Positions 27,195 to 35,588 of a DNA stretch of 64,000 nt are shown piece after piece. Below the pieces are notes generated by a model, which saw nothing but the letters and a program-made list of their open reading frames with translations, ran no database searches and had not been told where the DNA came from. The DNA is from Roseibacillus persicicus (lineage in GTDB: Bacteria > Verrucomicrobiota > Verrucomicrobiia > Verrucomicrobiales > Akkermansiaceae). A program made the position numbers and the translations under genes. The stretch is taken from the NCBI RefSeq assembly GCF_014651675.1, contig NZ_BMXI01000005.1, positions 186,001-250,000 of the forward strand, written 5' to 3'. Positions within the stretch are counted from its first letter, which is position 1. Each line of letters opens with the position of its first letter.

Positions 27195-27208
27195 AGAATT
27201 TCGGCCAC

Positions 27209-27865
27209 ATGATCGACCCGCAACCCGCCACAAGCGCGAACGAGCCGACCGAAGGTAGCCAGATTCTTGTCTCCTCAGCCCCAGTGACGCCTCGTCGTCG
27301 CTTTTTGGCCACGGCAGGAATTGTTACTGGAAGCCTTGCCATGAGTGTCCAGAAATCGGACGCGTTCTTCTTTTTCGGAGGGAAGAGCAATCTCAATACT
27401 GATGATTTGCCCAAGGAGTGGGTGGCTCTTCAGGAAAAGGAAATCCAGGCCTACGCCCGTCACATCGCCAAGTATCGCTTGGAGAAGTTGACGGTTCATG
27501 AAGTCATCAAGGCCCATGCCCGTGCCAAGGGTTCGGTCTGGAACAAGATTCCACCACGCGAGATGTGGGACAACATGGGACCGACGCTGCAAGTGGCTGA
27601 TAAGTTGGCCATGGCTCTCGGCTCCGATCTGAAGGAAGTGACTTCCGCCTATCGTTGCCCCGCCTACAACGCCCGCTGTCCTGGAGCCAAGCCCCGCTCC
27701 TATCACCAGCAGAATCTCGCCCTCGATTTGATGTTCAACACTTCGCAATCTCGTGTTGCCCGCGTTGCTCGCGAACTGCGCGACAATGGCCTCTTCAAAG
27801 GTGGAGTGGGACGCTACAACATCTTCACTCACATCGATACCCGCGGTCACAACGCCGACTGGTAA
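27209..27865 (+). CDS. Tat-exported M15-like peptidase (YcbK/Peptidase_M15_3)
   Basis: A 218-residue protein. A twin-arginine signal is seen near the N-terminus (TPRRRFLATAGIVTGSLAMS, about 27-46). The C-terminal half is a D,D-carboxypeptidase-like M15 domain: TSAYRCPAYN, the zinc motif SYHQQNLALDLMF (His and Asp) and the final FTHIDTRGHNADW with the third ligand His. Such proteins cut peptidoglycan cross-links or precursors in the periplasm. ATG at 27209 is chosen because the preceding open frame is AT-rich and non-coding in character. Confidence 0.87.
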   Translation: MIDPQPATSANEPTEGSQILVSSAPVTPRRRFLATAGIVTGSLAMSVQKSDAFFFFGGKSNLNTDDLPKEWVALQEKEIQAYARHIAKYRLEKLTVHEVIKAHARAKGSVWNKIPPREMWDNMGPTLQVADKLAMALGSDLKEVTSAYRCPAYNARCPGAKPRSYHQQNLALDLMFNTSQSRVARVARELRDNGLFKGGVGRYNIFTHIDTRGHNADW

Positions 27866-27875
27866 AAGGTCACGG

Positions 27876-27906
27876 TAGGGGACGCGAGTGTCCTCGTTCG
27901 TCCCTA
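27876..27906. repeat. Extragenic palindrome with GGGACG/CGTCCC arms
   Basis: TAGGGGACG and CGTCCCTA pair with one bulged G, and inside them CGAG-TGTC-CTCG forms a second stem. The core GGACGCGAGTGTCC resembles the left arm of the larger inverted repeat at 29327-29440. It lies between the M15 peptidase and uraD, which converge. Confidence 0.55.
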
Positions 27907-27913
27907 GCCGACG

Positions 27914-27938
27914 TCCCTTCTCGCAGGTTGAGAAGGGA
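27914..27938. terminator. Hairpin between convergent M15 peptidase and uraD
   Basis: TCCCTTCTC (27914-27922) and GAGAAGGGA (27930-27938) form a perfect 9-bp stem with a 7-base loop, right at the end of uraD. There is no long T run on either side. It may work as a bidirectional terminator with the preceding palindrome. Confidence 0.5.
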
Positions 27939-27940
27939 GC

Positions 27941-28444
27941 TTAGAACAAGTCTGCCAATCTGAGTTCGGCAATTTTGTGGACCTCTTGGAGCGCGGTCTC
28001 GAATTCTTCTTCCGGAGAAAGTTCCAGTCGTCGCTCGAAGATGGCCAGCAGTTCGTCGACATCAGCGACCAAACGGACGCACACGATGAAGGGAATGCCG
28101 AACTTGCTGCGATAGGCCTCGTTGAGCGCGGACAGGCGTTCGAAGGTTGCTTGGGGAAGTCTGTCGAGCCCAAGCCCCGCTTGTTCGTTTCGTGACTCGG
28201 CGGTCAGTTTGTCTTCCACTGCCAGCTTCCCCGCGAGATCGGGGTGAGCCAAAAGCAGTGTCCGTTTTTGCTCCGCGGTCGAGGCGTCCACGATGGAGCG
28301 AAAGACCTTTGCGAGCTGCGATGGACGTTCAAAAGGTCGCTTCTCCAGCGCTTCTAGGGCGACCCAAGCGGAGTGCTCATAGATTCCGCCCAAGAGGTCC
28401 AGGAACTTTTCTCGTTCCAATTGATTCAGGCTGGCTATAGTCAT
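27941..28444 (-). CDS. uraD: 2-oxo-4-hydroxy-4-carboxy-5-ureidoimidazoline (OHCU) decarboxylase
   Basis: A 167-residue helical enzyme that decarboxylates OHCU to S-allantoin, the third step of urate oxidation. Family residues are seen in AHPDLAGKLA (catalytic His), TAESRNEQAGLGLD (Glu) and NEAYRSKFGIPFIVCV. ATG at 28444 (MTIASLNQL) is preferred to an upstream in-frame start because the extra 21 residues are polar and unlike the family. It is transcribed divergently from xdhC across 86 bases, apart from the main purine operon ending at 29447. Confidence 0.93.
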   Translation of the reverse strand: MTIASLNQLEREKFLDLLGGIYEHSAWVALEALEKRPFERPSQLAKVFRSIVDASTAEQKRTLLLAHPDLAGKLAVEDKLTAESRNEQAGLGLDRLPQATFERLSALNEAYRSKFGIPFIVCVRLVADVDELLAIFERRLELSPEEEFETALQEVHKIAELRLADLF

Positions 28445-28530
28445 CGCAAAGGAACTTTTACCATTTCTCGGCTCGTTTCCAATCGTTATGCCCTGCATCG
28501 AGACCAAGTTCCGACCGAAGATTACCAGTG

Positions 28531-29325
28531 ATGAGCGAAGTCGATTCCAGTGAAGTGTGGCTGCAAGCTGGCGAAGCCGCGGCCAACGGGCGGGCCGGAG
28601 TGGTTGTGACCCTCACGGGAGCACGCGGCAGCATACCCGGAACGGTGGGAGCCAAGGCCTTGGTGGGGGAGTCGGGGATTCAGGCCGGCAATTTGGGCGG
28701 AGGAAAAGTGGAGGCCGCCGTCATTCGCGAAGCGCATCGCTTGCAAGCGGAGGATGGTCCGGTGGTGCAGGCGGTGACTTGGAATTTGCAGCGGGATCTC
28801 GGGATGACCTGCGGGGGAGAGGTGAGCTTTCTCTTCGAGCGTTTGGGGGGCGCGGATTCTTGGCACATCGTGGTCTGTGGGGCGGGTCATGTCGCGCAAG
28901 CCCTGGTTCCGCTTCTCGCGTCCCTGCCATGTCGCATCGACGTCGTCGATCCTCGGCCGGAATGGCTCTCCCGGGTTCGTCCCCATCTGGCAGTGAGCAC
29001 TCATGGTGGTGAAGATTATCTCAGCGCCGCTTGGCAGGTAATTCGCCCGCACAGCTTTGTGATTTGTGTGACCCAAGGTCATGGCACTGATCTCCCGATT
29101 GTCCGGTGGGTGCTGGAGAGTGTGCCTGAGGTTCCTTTTCTCGGCGTTATCGGGAGTGAGGTGAAGCGGGCCAAGTTGATGAGCGAACTGCGTGCCGCCC
29201 AGCTAGGGGAAGATCTGCTTGAGAAAATCACCTGTCCTCTCGGTCTTCCAATTGGTGGCAACCATCCTTCCGAGATTGCCATCTCCATCGCCGCCCAATT
29301 GTTAGAAAAAAGAGCGCAATTCTAA
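28531..29325 (+). CDS. xdhC: XdhC-type xanthine dehydrogenase maturation factor
   Basis: A 264-residue XdhC/CoxI protein. XdhC binds molybdenum cofactor, aids its sulfuration and inserts it into XdhB-type subunits. Features are the N-terminal domain (VVVTLTGARGSIPGTVGAKA, GNLGGGKVEAAV, DLGMTCGGEVSFLFE with its conserved CGG) and a Rossmann-like C-terminal domain (HIVVCGAGHVAQALVPLLAS, VIGSEVKRAKLM, PIGGNHPSEIAISIAAQL). ATG at 28531 overlaps a possible GTG at 28528. The xdh gene it serves is nearby on the opposite strand. Confidence 0.93.
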   Translation: MSEVDSSEVWLQAGEAAANGRAGVVVTLTGARGSIPGTVGAKALVGESGIQAGNLGGGKVEAAVIREAHRLQAEDGPVVQAVTWNLQRDLGMTCGGEVSFLFERLGGADSWHIVVCGAGHVAQALVPLLASLPCRIDVVDPRPEWLSRVRPHLAVSTHGGEDYLSAAWQVIRPHSFVICVTQGHGTDLPIVRWVLESVPEVPFLGVIGSEVKRAKLMSELRAAQLGEDLLEKITCPLGLPIGGNHPSEIAISIAAQLLEKRAQF

Positions 29326-29326
29326 C

Positions 29327-29440
29327 GGACCGCGAGTGCCCCCACTCGCCCCAGAGCAGCCGTCAAAGGAGAGCAGTCGATTAGCGCGCCGAATTAGGTG
29401 TATGACCTTGACAGTGGGGAGAGTGGGGCGCTCGCGGTCC
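29327..29440. repeat. Large imperfect inverted repeat between xdhC and the cytosine deaminase gene
   Basis: The left arm at 29327-29347 begins GGACCGCGAG and ends CCACTC; the right arm at 29421-29440 begins GAGTGGGGC and ends CTCGCGGTCC. They pair over about 19-20 bases with one G-T and one bulge, enclosing about 73 bases. The left arm can also fold alone: GCGAGTG-CCCC-CACTCGC. It starts two bases after the xdhC stop and ends seven bases before the end of the facing gene, filling the convergent gap. It may be a bidirectional terminator, an extragenic palindrome pair or an RNA element. Confidence 0.7.
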
Positions 29441-29446
29441 TGGGGG

Positions 29447-29884
29447 TTAGACTCCGATGTCCTCGTTCCAGAGTTCGGGCTTGGCGGCAATGAACTCGCG
29501 CATGATCTCGATGCAACGGGGGTCGTTGACAATATTGAGATCGACCCCTTGCGAGCGCACGTAGTCTTCGGGACCTTGGAAGGTGATGTTTTCTCCCACG
29601 ATGACCTTGGGAATCTTATAAAGCAGCGCCGCTCCCGAGCACATCGGGCAGGGGGAGAGCGTCGAGTAGAGGGTGCACCGGCTGTAGGTCGCGGCGGTGA
29701 GGCGGCCGGCGTTTTCCAAGCAGTTCATTTCGGCATGATGAATCACGCTTCCTTCTTGCACGCGCTGGTTGTGTCCGCGTCCAATGATTTCACCATCGCA
29801 GACGAGAACGGATCCGATGGGGATTCCTCCACTGGCGAGTCCTTTGCGTGCTTCTTCGAGGGCGGCGTCGAGATAGGGGTCCAT
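29447..29884 (-). CDS. Cytosine deaminase-like nucleobase deaminase (yeast FCY1 type)
   Basis: A 145-residue zinc deaminase of the CDA superfamily. Zinc ligands are in HHAEMNCLEN (HAE at about 50) and LSPCPMCSGA (PCxxC). The flanking ALLYKIPKVIVGENITFQGP and the C-terminal ELWNEDIGV resemble yeast cytosine deaminase FCY1 (PRCVVGEN and a WFEDIGE-like end), so deamination of cytosine to uracil is the best guess; guanine deaminase is the main alternative. It ends the purine operon five bases after xdh, and its product would enter the pyrimidine operon at 38488-47271. Confidence 0.82.
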   Translation of the reverse strand: MDPYLDAALEEARKGLASGGIPIGSVLVCDGEIIGRGHNQRVQEGSVIHHAEMNCLENAGRLTAATYSRCTLYSTLSPCPMCSGAALLYKIPKVIVGENITFQGPEDYVRSQGVDLNIVNDPRCIEIMREFIAAKPELWNEDIGV

Positions 29885-29889
29885 AGTTG

Positions 29890-32800
29890 TTAGATTTTCA
29901 TTGGGCCGATCAAGCCCTTGAGGGTTTCTGCTGTGAGGGGAGAGGGGAAACGATCCGACGCTGGAGTTTGGCCAAAAGCCTGGAGGCCGTCACGCAGGGC
30001 TTCGCGCACCGAGATTGCCAGCATGAAGGGCGGTTCGCCCACAGCCTTGGAGCCGTGAATGGTGTTCTCTTGCGTGGCATCCTTCAGCAGAGTGACGTTG
30101 AACTCCTGAGGCGCATCCGAGAAGGCGGGGATAGCGTAGGTGCTGGCGCTGTGGGTCAGCAGACGACCGTCGTCGGCCCACTTGAGCTCTTCCGAGGTGA
30201 GCCAACCTTGCCCTTGCACAAAGGCTCCCTCGATTTGGCCCCGGTCGATGTCGGCGTTGAGGGAGTCTCCCACATCGTGCAGGATGTCGACTCGGCGCAC
30301 TTGAATCATTCCCGTGAATCCGTCGATCTCCACCTCGCTCACGGCCGCTCCGAAGGCGTAGTAGTGGAAAGGCTTTCCCTTCCCGACTTCCCAATCCCAT
30401 TCGAGGTCAGGGGTTTTGTAGAATCCGGCGGCGGAAAGTTGAATCCGCTCGGTGTAGGCTTTAGCTACAAGCTCTTGAAAGGTGATTTCCGCCCCGGGAC
30501 TTTTTGCGCGTCCGTTCTCATAGCTCACTTCTTCCTCGTCGCAATCGAGTAGCTGGGCGGCGAGGGGAGTGAGGCGCTCTTTCAGCTGGCGGCAGGCGTC
30601 GGCCACCGCCATTCCATTGAGGTCGGAGCCCGAGCTGGCGGCAGTGGCGGAGGTGTTGGGCACCTTGTCGGTTCGCGTATGCATCAGGCGAATCCGGTCT
30701 GCGGGCAGCCCTAACTCCCGCATCGCGACGGAGAGAATCTTGGTGTGGAGGCCTTGCCCCATCTCGGTGCCTCCATGATTCACTTGCACCGAGCCGTCGG
30801 CATAAATCAGCACGAGGGCTCCCGCTTGGTTGTAGTGTTTCAAGGTGAAGCTGATTCCGAACTTCACCGGAGTAATCGCCAGACCGCGTTTGCGGAAAGG
30901 ATGCTGCGCGTTCCATTCCTGGAGCTCTTGGCGGCGTTCGGAAAAGCGTGAGCTCTCCAACAGCTGTGGCCAAATGAGGGGGAGCCGGTTGCCTACGATT
31001 TCCTCCCCGTAGTGGGTCGTGCTGCTTTCGCCCGAGCCATGATAGAAATTATGTTCGCGGACTTGTTCGGGAGGAATGCCAAGCTCTTGGGCAATCTGTC
31101 CCAGGATTTCCTCGATCACGACCATGCCCTGGGGACCGCCGAAGCCGCGGAAGGCGGTGTGGGAAGTGGTATGGGTGCGGGCGACCCGGCCCGAGAAGGA
31201 GACGTGGGGAATGTAGTAGGAGTTGTCGAGGTGGAAGAGAGCGCGGTCGCAGACTGGGACCGAAAGATCCAGCGCCCAACCGCCATCAGACACCAGCTCC
31301 ACCTTGGCCGCCAGCAGGGTTCCCTCGTCGTCAAATCCCACCTCGTATTTGGCAAAGAAAGGGTGACGTTTTCCGGACCACTCCATGTCGTGATCGCGGT
31401 CGAGTTGGATAACCACTTCGCGATCGGCCTTGAGCGCGGCGAGGGCGCAGACGGCAGCCCAGGCATTGCCTTGGGTTTCCTTGCCGCCGAAGCCGCCGCC
31501 CATGCGAGGGGACTCCACCACGATGCGGTGACGGGGAGTTCCGAGAACTTCGGCAAGGATGGTTTGGATCTCGGAAGGGTGCTGGGTTGAGCTTCGCACG
31601 AAGATTCCGCCTTCGCCATCGGGACGCGCGGAGGCGGCATGGCTTTCCAGATAAAAGTGCTCCTGCCCGCCAATCTCCAAGGTGCCTTGGAGGCGGTGTT
31701 TGCTGTTGGAGAGGCCTTGTTCGATTTCACCACGCACCAGAAAATGGGGCTCGGTATGGAAAGACTCGTTCGCGATGGCAGCGGGAAGACCAATGACGGC
31801 ATCGAGGGGCTGATAGCGGATGGACACTTTCTCGGCGGCCAAGCGACAGGCCTCCAAGCTTTCTCCCACCACCACAGCGATGAGTTGGCCGTGGTAAAAG
31901 ACCTCGTCCTCGGCGAGAAGTGGCTCGTCATGTCGCACCGGTCCCGTGTTGTTGAGACCAGGAATGTCTTGGGAGGTGAGGACGTGGCGAACGCCGGGGG
32001 CGGCTTCCGCGGCCGAGCAGTCGAGCTCTAGAATTCGGGCGCGAGCCTCCGTGGAACGAACCGGCCAAGCACGGAGCGCCGATCCCGCCCGGAGGGCGTC
32101 GTCCTCCACATACCGGGCGGCGCCGGTGACGTGACCTTGGGCGCTTTCGTGGGAGGAGGGTTGGCCTTCGGGACCGGAGAAGGTGGCGTCCCCAAAGTCG
32201 CGGACGGCAGGCTCCACTTCTCCCGCAAGGTGTTTGAGGTAAAGGTCGACGATGAGGGCCGAGCGATAGTACGCACTTCCGCGCAGGTCGCTCATGGGAG
32301 TAAATTCCGCGGCCAAGCTCGCCAATACGCTTGGCGAACCAGCCTCTTGGCGAGTGAGCCCAAGAAGAAGTTGTTCAGTCTGAAGCGCACGAGCTGGAGT
32401 TGCAGCCACCCCGCCGAAAGCGAGTCGGGCCCGGGTGATGACTCCGTTTTCGTCAAAGGCGATTCGAATCGCGGCCGCAACCGTAGAGATGTCCATCTCG
32501 CGGCGCTTGGAGACTTTTTGAAAAGTCATTTCGCCTGCGGGATTACGTGGGATTTCGACTCGCACCAGAAGCTCGTCGTCAGCCAAAACCGTTTTGCGAT
32601 AATCGAGGAAAAAGTCAGCGAGGGGGACGGTGCGCTCTCCGTGTGGGCCCGCCAGATGGACGATAGCATCAAGGGCCAATAGCACCGGCGGGGAATCACC
32701 GATGGGGGAGGCGGTCACCAGATTGCCCGCCAAGGTCGCGCGGTGGCGGATCTGACGAGAGGCAAAGAGGCGCAACATGTCGTCGAGGGCCGGAAATTCT

Positions 32801-33558
32801 CCGGCGAGTGCTTCCTGCACATCTGTGAGCACCACTCCGCCCCCAATAAACCAAGCGGTGTCGGTGGAACGAATCTCCCGCAGCTCGGCGACATTCTCCA
32901 AGGCGATGAGCTGAGGCGGGCGGTAGCCGCGCTTGTTCATCAATACCGCCAGCTCGGTGGCCCCGGCGATGTATACTGCTTCGGGATATTGCGATTTGAG
33001 CTCCAGTGCTTCCGAGATGGAGTTCGGGAAGTGGTAGTCGTCGGAACCTATGGCCTTTCCATCACCTTGGGCCGCGGGCAGGGGGTGGCTGGCACAGGCG
33101 AGGGCGGCTTCCCGAATGGGTCGATAGCCAGTGCAGCGGCAGAGATTGCCGGAAAGTTGGTCCGCGAGTTCCGCGCGGTTTTCGCCACCTGTTAGACCTC
33201 GGGCCGAGGCCTCTGCCAGGGAGCAAACGATGCCAGGAGTGCAGTAGCCGCATTGCGAGCCGTTGCAGTCGATCATGGCTTCCTGCGCTGGGTGCAGCGT
33301 GTCGTTCGCCAATCCTTCCACGGTCAGAATTTCCCGCCCTATGAGAGACTTCACTAGCGCGAGACAGCCATTGATGGCGCGGGGCGGTTGGTCGTTGGTT
33401 TCTAACAGAAGGAGAGTGCAGGCCCCGCAGTCGCCCTCATTGCAACCGCACTTGGTGCCGGTCTTTCCGGATTCTCGCAAGAGGTCCAGCACCGTCTGGT
33501 GCAGGGGGGCACCGGAGACGTCACAGGGCTGACCGTTGATGGTGATGTGGTTGCTCAT
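29890..33558 (-). CDS. xdh: Xanthine dehydrogenase, single-chain (2Fe-2S, FAD and Mo domains)
   Basis: A 1222-residue molybdo-flavoenzyme oxidising hypoxanthine and xanthine to urate. Domain order: plant-type 2Fe-2S (CGCNEGDCGAC, about 37-47), second 2Fe-2S (SQCGYCTPG, NLCRCTGYRP), FAD domain (VYIAGATELAVLMNKRGY at about 195; LAGNLVTASPIGD), then a molybdopterin domain of about 750 residues with GGGFGGKE, TAFRGFGGPQGM, and catalytic Glu at about 1175 in AVGEPPFML. Most bacteria split this enzyme into XdhA and XdhB; here it is one chain, as in eukaryotes. The Arg in FRGFGGPQ and the purine genes around it favour xanthine over aldehyde as substrate. ATG at 33558 lies 12 bases after allE. Confidence 0.96.
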   Translation of the reverse strand: MSNHITINGQPCDVSGAPLHQTVLDLLRESGKTGTKCGCNEGDCGACTLLLLETNDQPPRAINGCLALVKSLIGREILTVEGLANDTLHPAQEAMIDCNGSQCGYCTPGIVCSLAEASARGLTGGENRAELADQLSGNLCRCTGYRPIREAALACASHPLPAAQGDGKAIGSDDYHFPNSISEALELKSQYPEAVYIAGATELAVLMNKRGYRPPQLIALENVAELREIRSTDTAWFIGGGVVLTDVQEALAGEFPALDDMLRLFASRQIRHRATLAGNLVTASPIGDSPPVLLALDAIVHLAGPHGERTVPLADFFLDYRKTVLADDELLVRVEIPRNPAGEMTFQKVSKRREMDISTVAAAIRIAFDENGVITRARLAFGGVAATPARALQTEQLLLGLTRQEAGSPSVLASLAAEFTPMSDLRGSAYYRSALIVDLYLKHLAGEVEPAVRDFGDATFSGPEGQPSSHESAQGHVTGAARYVEDDALRAGSALRAWPVRSTEARARILELDCSAAEAAPGVRHVLTSQDIPGLNNTGPVRHDEPLLAEDEVFYHGQLIAVVVGESLEACRLAAEKVSIRYQPLDAVIGLPAAIANESFHTEPHFLVRGEIEQGLSNSKHRLQGTLEIGGQEHFYLESHAASARPDGEGGIFVRSSTQHPSEIQTILAEVLGTPRHRIVVESPRMGGGFGGKETQGNAWAAVCALAALKADREVVIQLDRDHDMEWSGKRHPFFAKYEVGFDDEGTLLAAKVELVSDGGWALDLSVPVCDRALFHLDNSYYIPHVSFSGRVARTHTTSHTAFRGFGGPQGMVVIEEILGQIAQELGIPPEQVREHNFYHGSGESSTTHYGEEIVGNRLPLIWPQLLESSRFSERRQELQEWNAQHPFRKRGLAITPVKFGISFTLKHYNQAGALVLIYADGSVQVNHGGTEMGQGLHTKILSVAMRELGLPADRIRLMHTRTDKVPNTSATAASSGSDLNGMAVADACRQLKERLTPLAAQLLDCDEEEVSYENGRAKSPGAEITFQELVAKAYTERIQLSAAGFYKTPDLEWDWEVGKGKPFHYYAFGAAVSEVEIDGFTGMIQVRRVDILHDVGDSLNADIDRGQIEGAFVQGQGWLTSEELKWADDGRLLTHSASTYAIPAFSDAPQEFNVTLLKDATQENTIHGSKAVGEPPFMLAISVREALRDGLQAFGQTPASDRFPSPLTAETLKGLIGPMKI

Positions 33559-33570
33559 CGAACTCGGGGA

Positions 33571-34311
33571 TTAGGGGAGACGTTGCACGTCTTTGTAATA
33601 AAGATAGCTGGCAGGCTCGTCACCCATGGCGACAAACCACTGCGGACAGTAGGGCGCCATCCAAATCGCGTCACCCTGCATTACGGGATAGTAGTCGTCC
33701 TCCAGTCGATAAATGCCCTGTCCGGAAAGCATCAGGAGGCCGTGCTCCATAATGTGGGTTTCGACAAAGGGAAGGGTCGCTCCGGGCTGATAGGTGAAGA
33801 TGTTCATCGCCAGGTCGTAGCGGGGGTCGATGGGCAGCAGGGTCTTCAGGAGAGCTTTTTCATTGCCCAAAAACGGCTCGCCCATCACCTCGTTGGCGTT
33901 GCCCAGCACGGAAGGAGGAAGGTCCTGCCCACCTTGCTGATAGACTTTTCGAAAGAGGGTGAGCCGGGCAGCAGTCTGCGAGGTGATTCGAAGTTCGGTC
34001 TCGCAAGGAGTGAAGAGGAAGCCGCCGGGCTCGAGAGTGACTTCCTTTCCCTCGTAAGCCACCTGCACCGTGCCGGTTTCGAGATAGAGAGCGTGCTCAT
34101 GTTTGTCGGCGGGAAAGATGGCCAGTGAGTCGCTTTCTTCATCCGGAAAGGTCAGGAGAATCTGGGAAAGATTAGCACCCATCGCCGGCGAGAGGATCAC
34201 ATTGGCGACCACGCCCTGCCAGCCGGGAAAGTCGGAAGGGACCAAACCGTCGGGAGCGATGAGGGCGTGGCGGGCAGCCACCTTGGTGCGGGTTTTTCCA
34301 AAGAGAGTCAT
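33571..34311 (-). CDS. allE: (S)-ureidoglycine aminohydrolase
   Basis: A 246-residue two-cupin Mn enzyme that releases ammonia from S-ureidoglycine to give S-ureidoglycolate. The second cupin holds the signature PFVETHIMEHGLLMLSGQGI and the close YPVMQGDAIWMAPYCPQWF, followed by YLYYKDVQR as in other AllE/UGHY proteins. ATG at 34311 overlaps the allB stop codon (ATGA), implying translational coupling. The open frame continues back to 34392, but those residues lie inside allB and are not conserved. Confidence 0.93.
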   Translation of the reverse strand: MTLFGKTRTKVAARHALIAPDGLVPSDFPGWQGVVANVILSPAMGANLSQILLTFPDEESDSLAIFPADKHEHALYLETGTVQVAYEGKEVTLEPGGFLFTPCETELRITSQTAARLTLFRKVYQQGGQDLPPSVLGNANEVMGEPFLGNEKALLKTLLPIDPRYDLAMNIFTYQPGATLPFVETHIMEHGLLMLSGQGIYRLEDDYYPVMQGDAIWMAPYCPQWFVAMGDEPASYLYYKDVQRLP

Positions 34312-35588
34312 GATGCTTGTGGGGTGAGAAATTGAGCGCGTCCGGGACCGGTGATGGCTTCCCCCCGGAGATAAGTCGCGGCCACCTGCCAACTGCTTGT
34401 CATTCCCAAATAGGATGAGTGCGGGTGGCGGGTGAGGGACGACTGGCCCTCAATGGGGAACGAGCCTTTTTGCAATACTATAAAATCGGCATCGACGCCG
34501 ACGCGCAAGCCTCCTTTCGCGGGCAGGCGAAAGCGTTCGGCGACCTTCTGCGAAATTTGACAGGACAAGGACGGGTTGCGGGAAAGCACCAGAGGAAGCC
34601 CATGTTGAATCCCCGCGATGCCACCCCAGACCTCGAAGATGTTAGACGAGGTTTTGAGTTCGGGCGGGCAGGGCGAGTGGTCGGAACCCAGGGTGTCGAT
34701 CAGACCTTGATTGAGCCGGTTCCAGAGAGCTTCCACCTGGTCGCGGGGACGAAGGGGTGGGGCGCACTTGGCGAGGTTACCGATTGCGGCGCCGTTCTCC
34801 TCATCTAACAGAAGGTAATGGGGGCAGGTTTCCAAAGTGATGTTGAGACCTTCGGCTTTCGCTTGTTGAATCAGGTCTACTCCTTCGGGGGAGGAGACGT
34901 GGACGATGTGAAAGGCGGCACCCGATTTCTCGCAGGCCTCCAGCGCCAGCTCGATGCCCGCGAGCTCCATCGTCACTGGACGCGATCGGCACCAAGCGTG
35001 ATAGTCCGTGCCGCTTGGCGGTGGTTGATTGGGAACCGGCACCTCGGCGTGAACCGCGATGGGAAGGTTTAGGTCGGCGGCCACTTTGGCTGCTTCGATT
35101 AGAGTGGCGCGATCAGTGGCGGGGAACTCCGTCAGGCCGGAGTCACAGAGAAAGGCCTTGAACCCCACTGCGCCAGCTCGAGCCATTTCCGGGAGACTTG
35201 TTAGAGAATGCGGAATCAACCCGCCCCAGAGCGCGAAGTCGGTCCAACTCTTCTTCTCGGCGAGGGCTTTCTTTTCTAGCAAAGAAGCAGCATCGAAAAC
35301 CGGAGGGGAGGAGTTGAGAGGCATGTCGAAAAAGACCGTGCCGCCACCTGCAGCCAGGGCTTGCGAGCCCGTGGCCAGGCCTTCCCAATCGGCGCGGCCG
35401 GGTTCGTTGAAGTGGACATGGGCATCGATCCAGCCCGGAAGGAGCATGGCGTCGCCAAAGTCGTGGGCGTGCTCTCCCTCGCCATCAAGGCTTCCCCCGA
35501 CCGCCACGATGACTCCGTCCCGCACCCCGATTTCGAGAGGAGCGCCGGTGTCGTCTTTGCCTAAGAATTTGGAGTGATAGTCAGCCAT
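34308..35588 (-). CDS. allB: Allantoinase
   Basis: A 426-residue amidohydrolase that opens the ring of allantoin to allantoate. Metal-site motifs: GWIDAHVHFNEPGR (HxH), the Lys of VGFKAFLCDSG expected to be carboxylated, the metal His residues in IAVHAEVP and FHIVHVSSPEG, and Asp in DTLGSDHSPCP. The start ATG at 35588 overlaps the end of allC by eight bases and the stop overlaps allE. A dihydroorotase-type role is less likely given the neighbours; the dihydropyrimidinase at 39566-40984 is a separate gene. Confidence 0.94.
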   Translation of the reverse strand: MADYHSKFLGKDDTGAPLEIGVRDGVIVAVGGSLDGEGEHAHDFGDAMLLPGWIDAHVHFNEPGRADWEGLATGSQALAAGGGTVFFDMPLNSSPPVFDAASLLEKKALAEKKSWTDFALWGGLIPHSLTSLPEMARAGAVGFKAFLCDSGLTEFPATDRATLIEAAKVAADLNLPIAVHAEVPVPNQPPPSGTDYHAWCRSRPVTMELAGIELALEACEKSGAAFHIVHVSSPEGVDLIQQAKAEGLNITLETCPHYLLLDEENGAAIGNLAKCAPPLRPRDQVEALWNRLNQGLIDTLGSDHSPCPPELKTSSNIFEVWGGIAGIQHGLPLVLSRNPSLSCQISQKVAERFRLPAKGGLRVGVDADFIVLQKGSFPIEGQSSLTRHPHSSYLGMTSSWQVAATYLRGEAITGPGRAQFLTPQAS

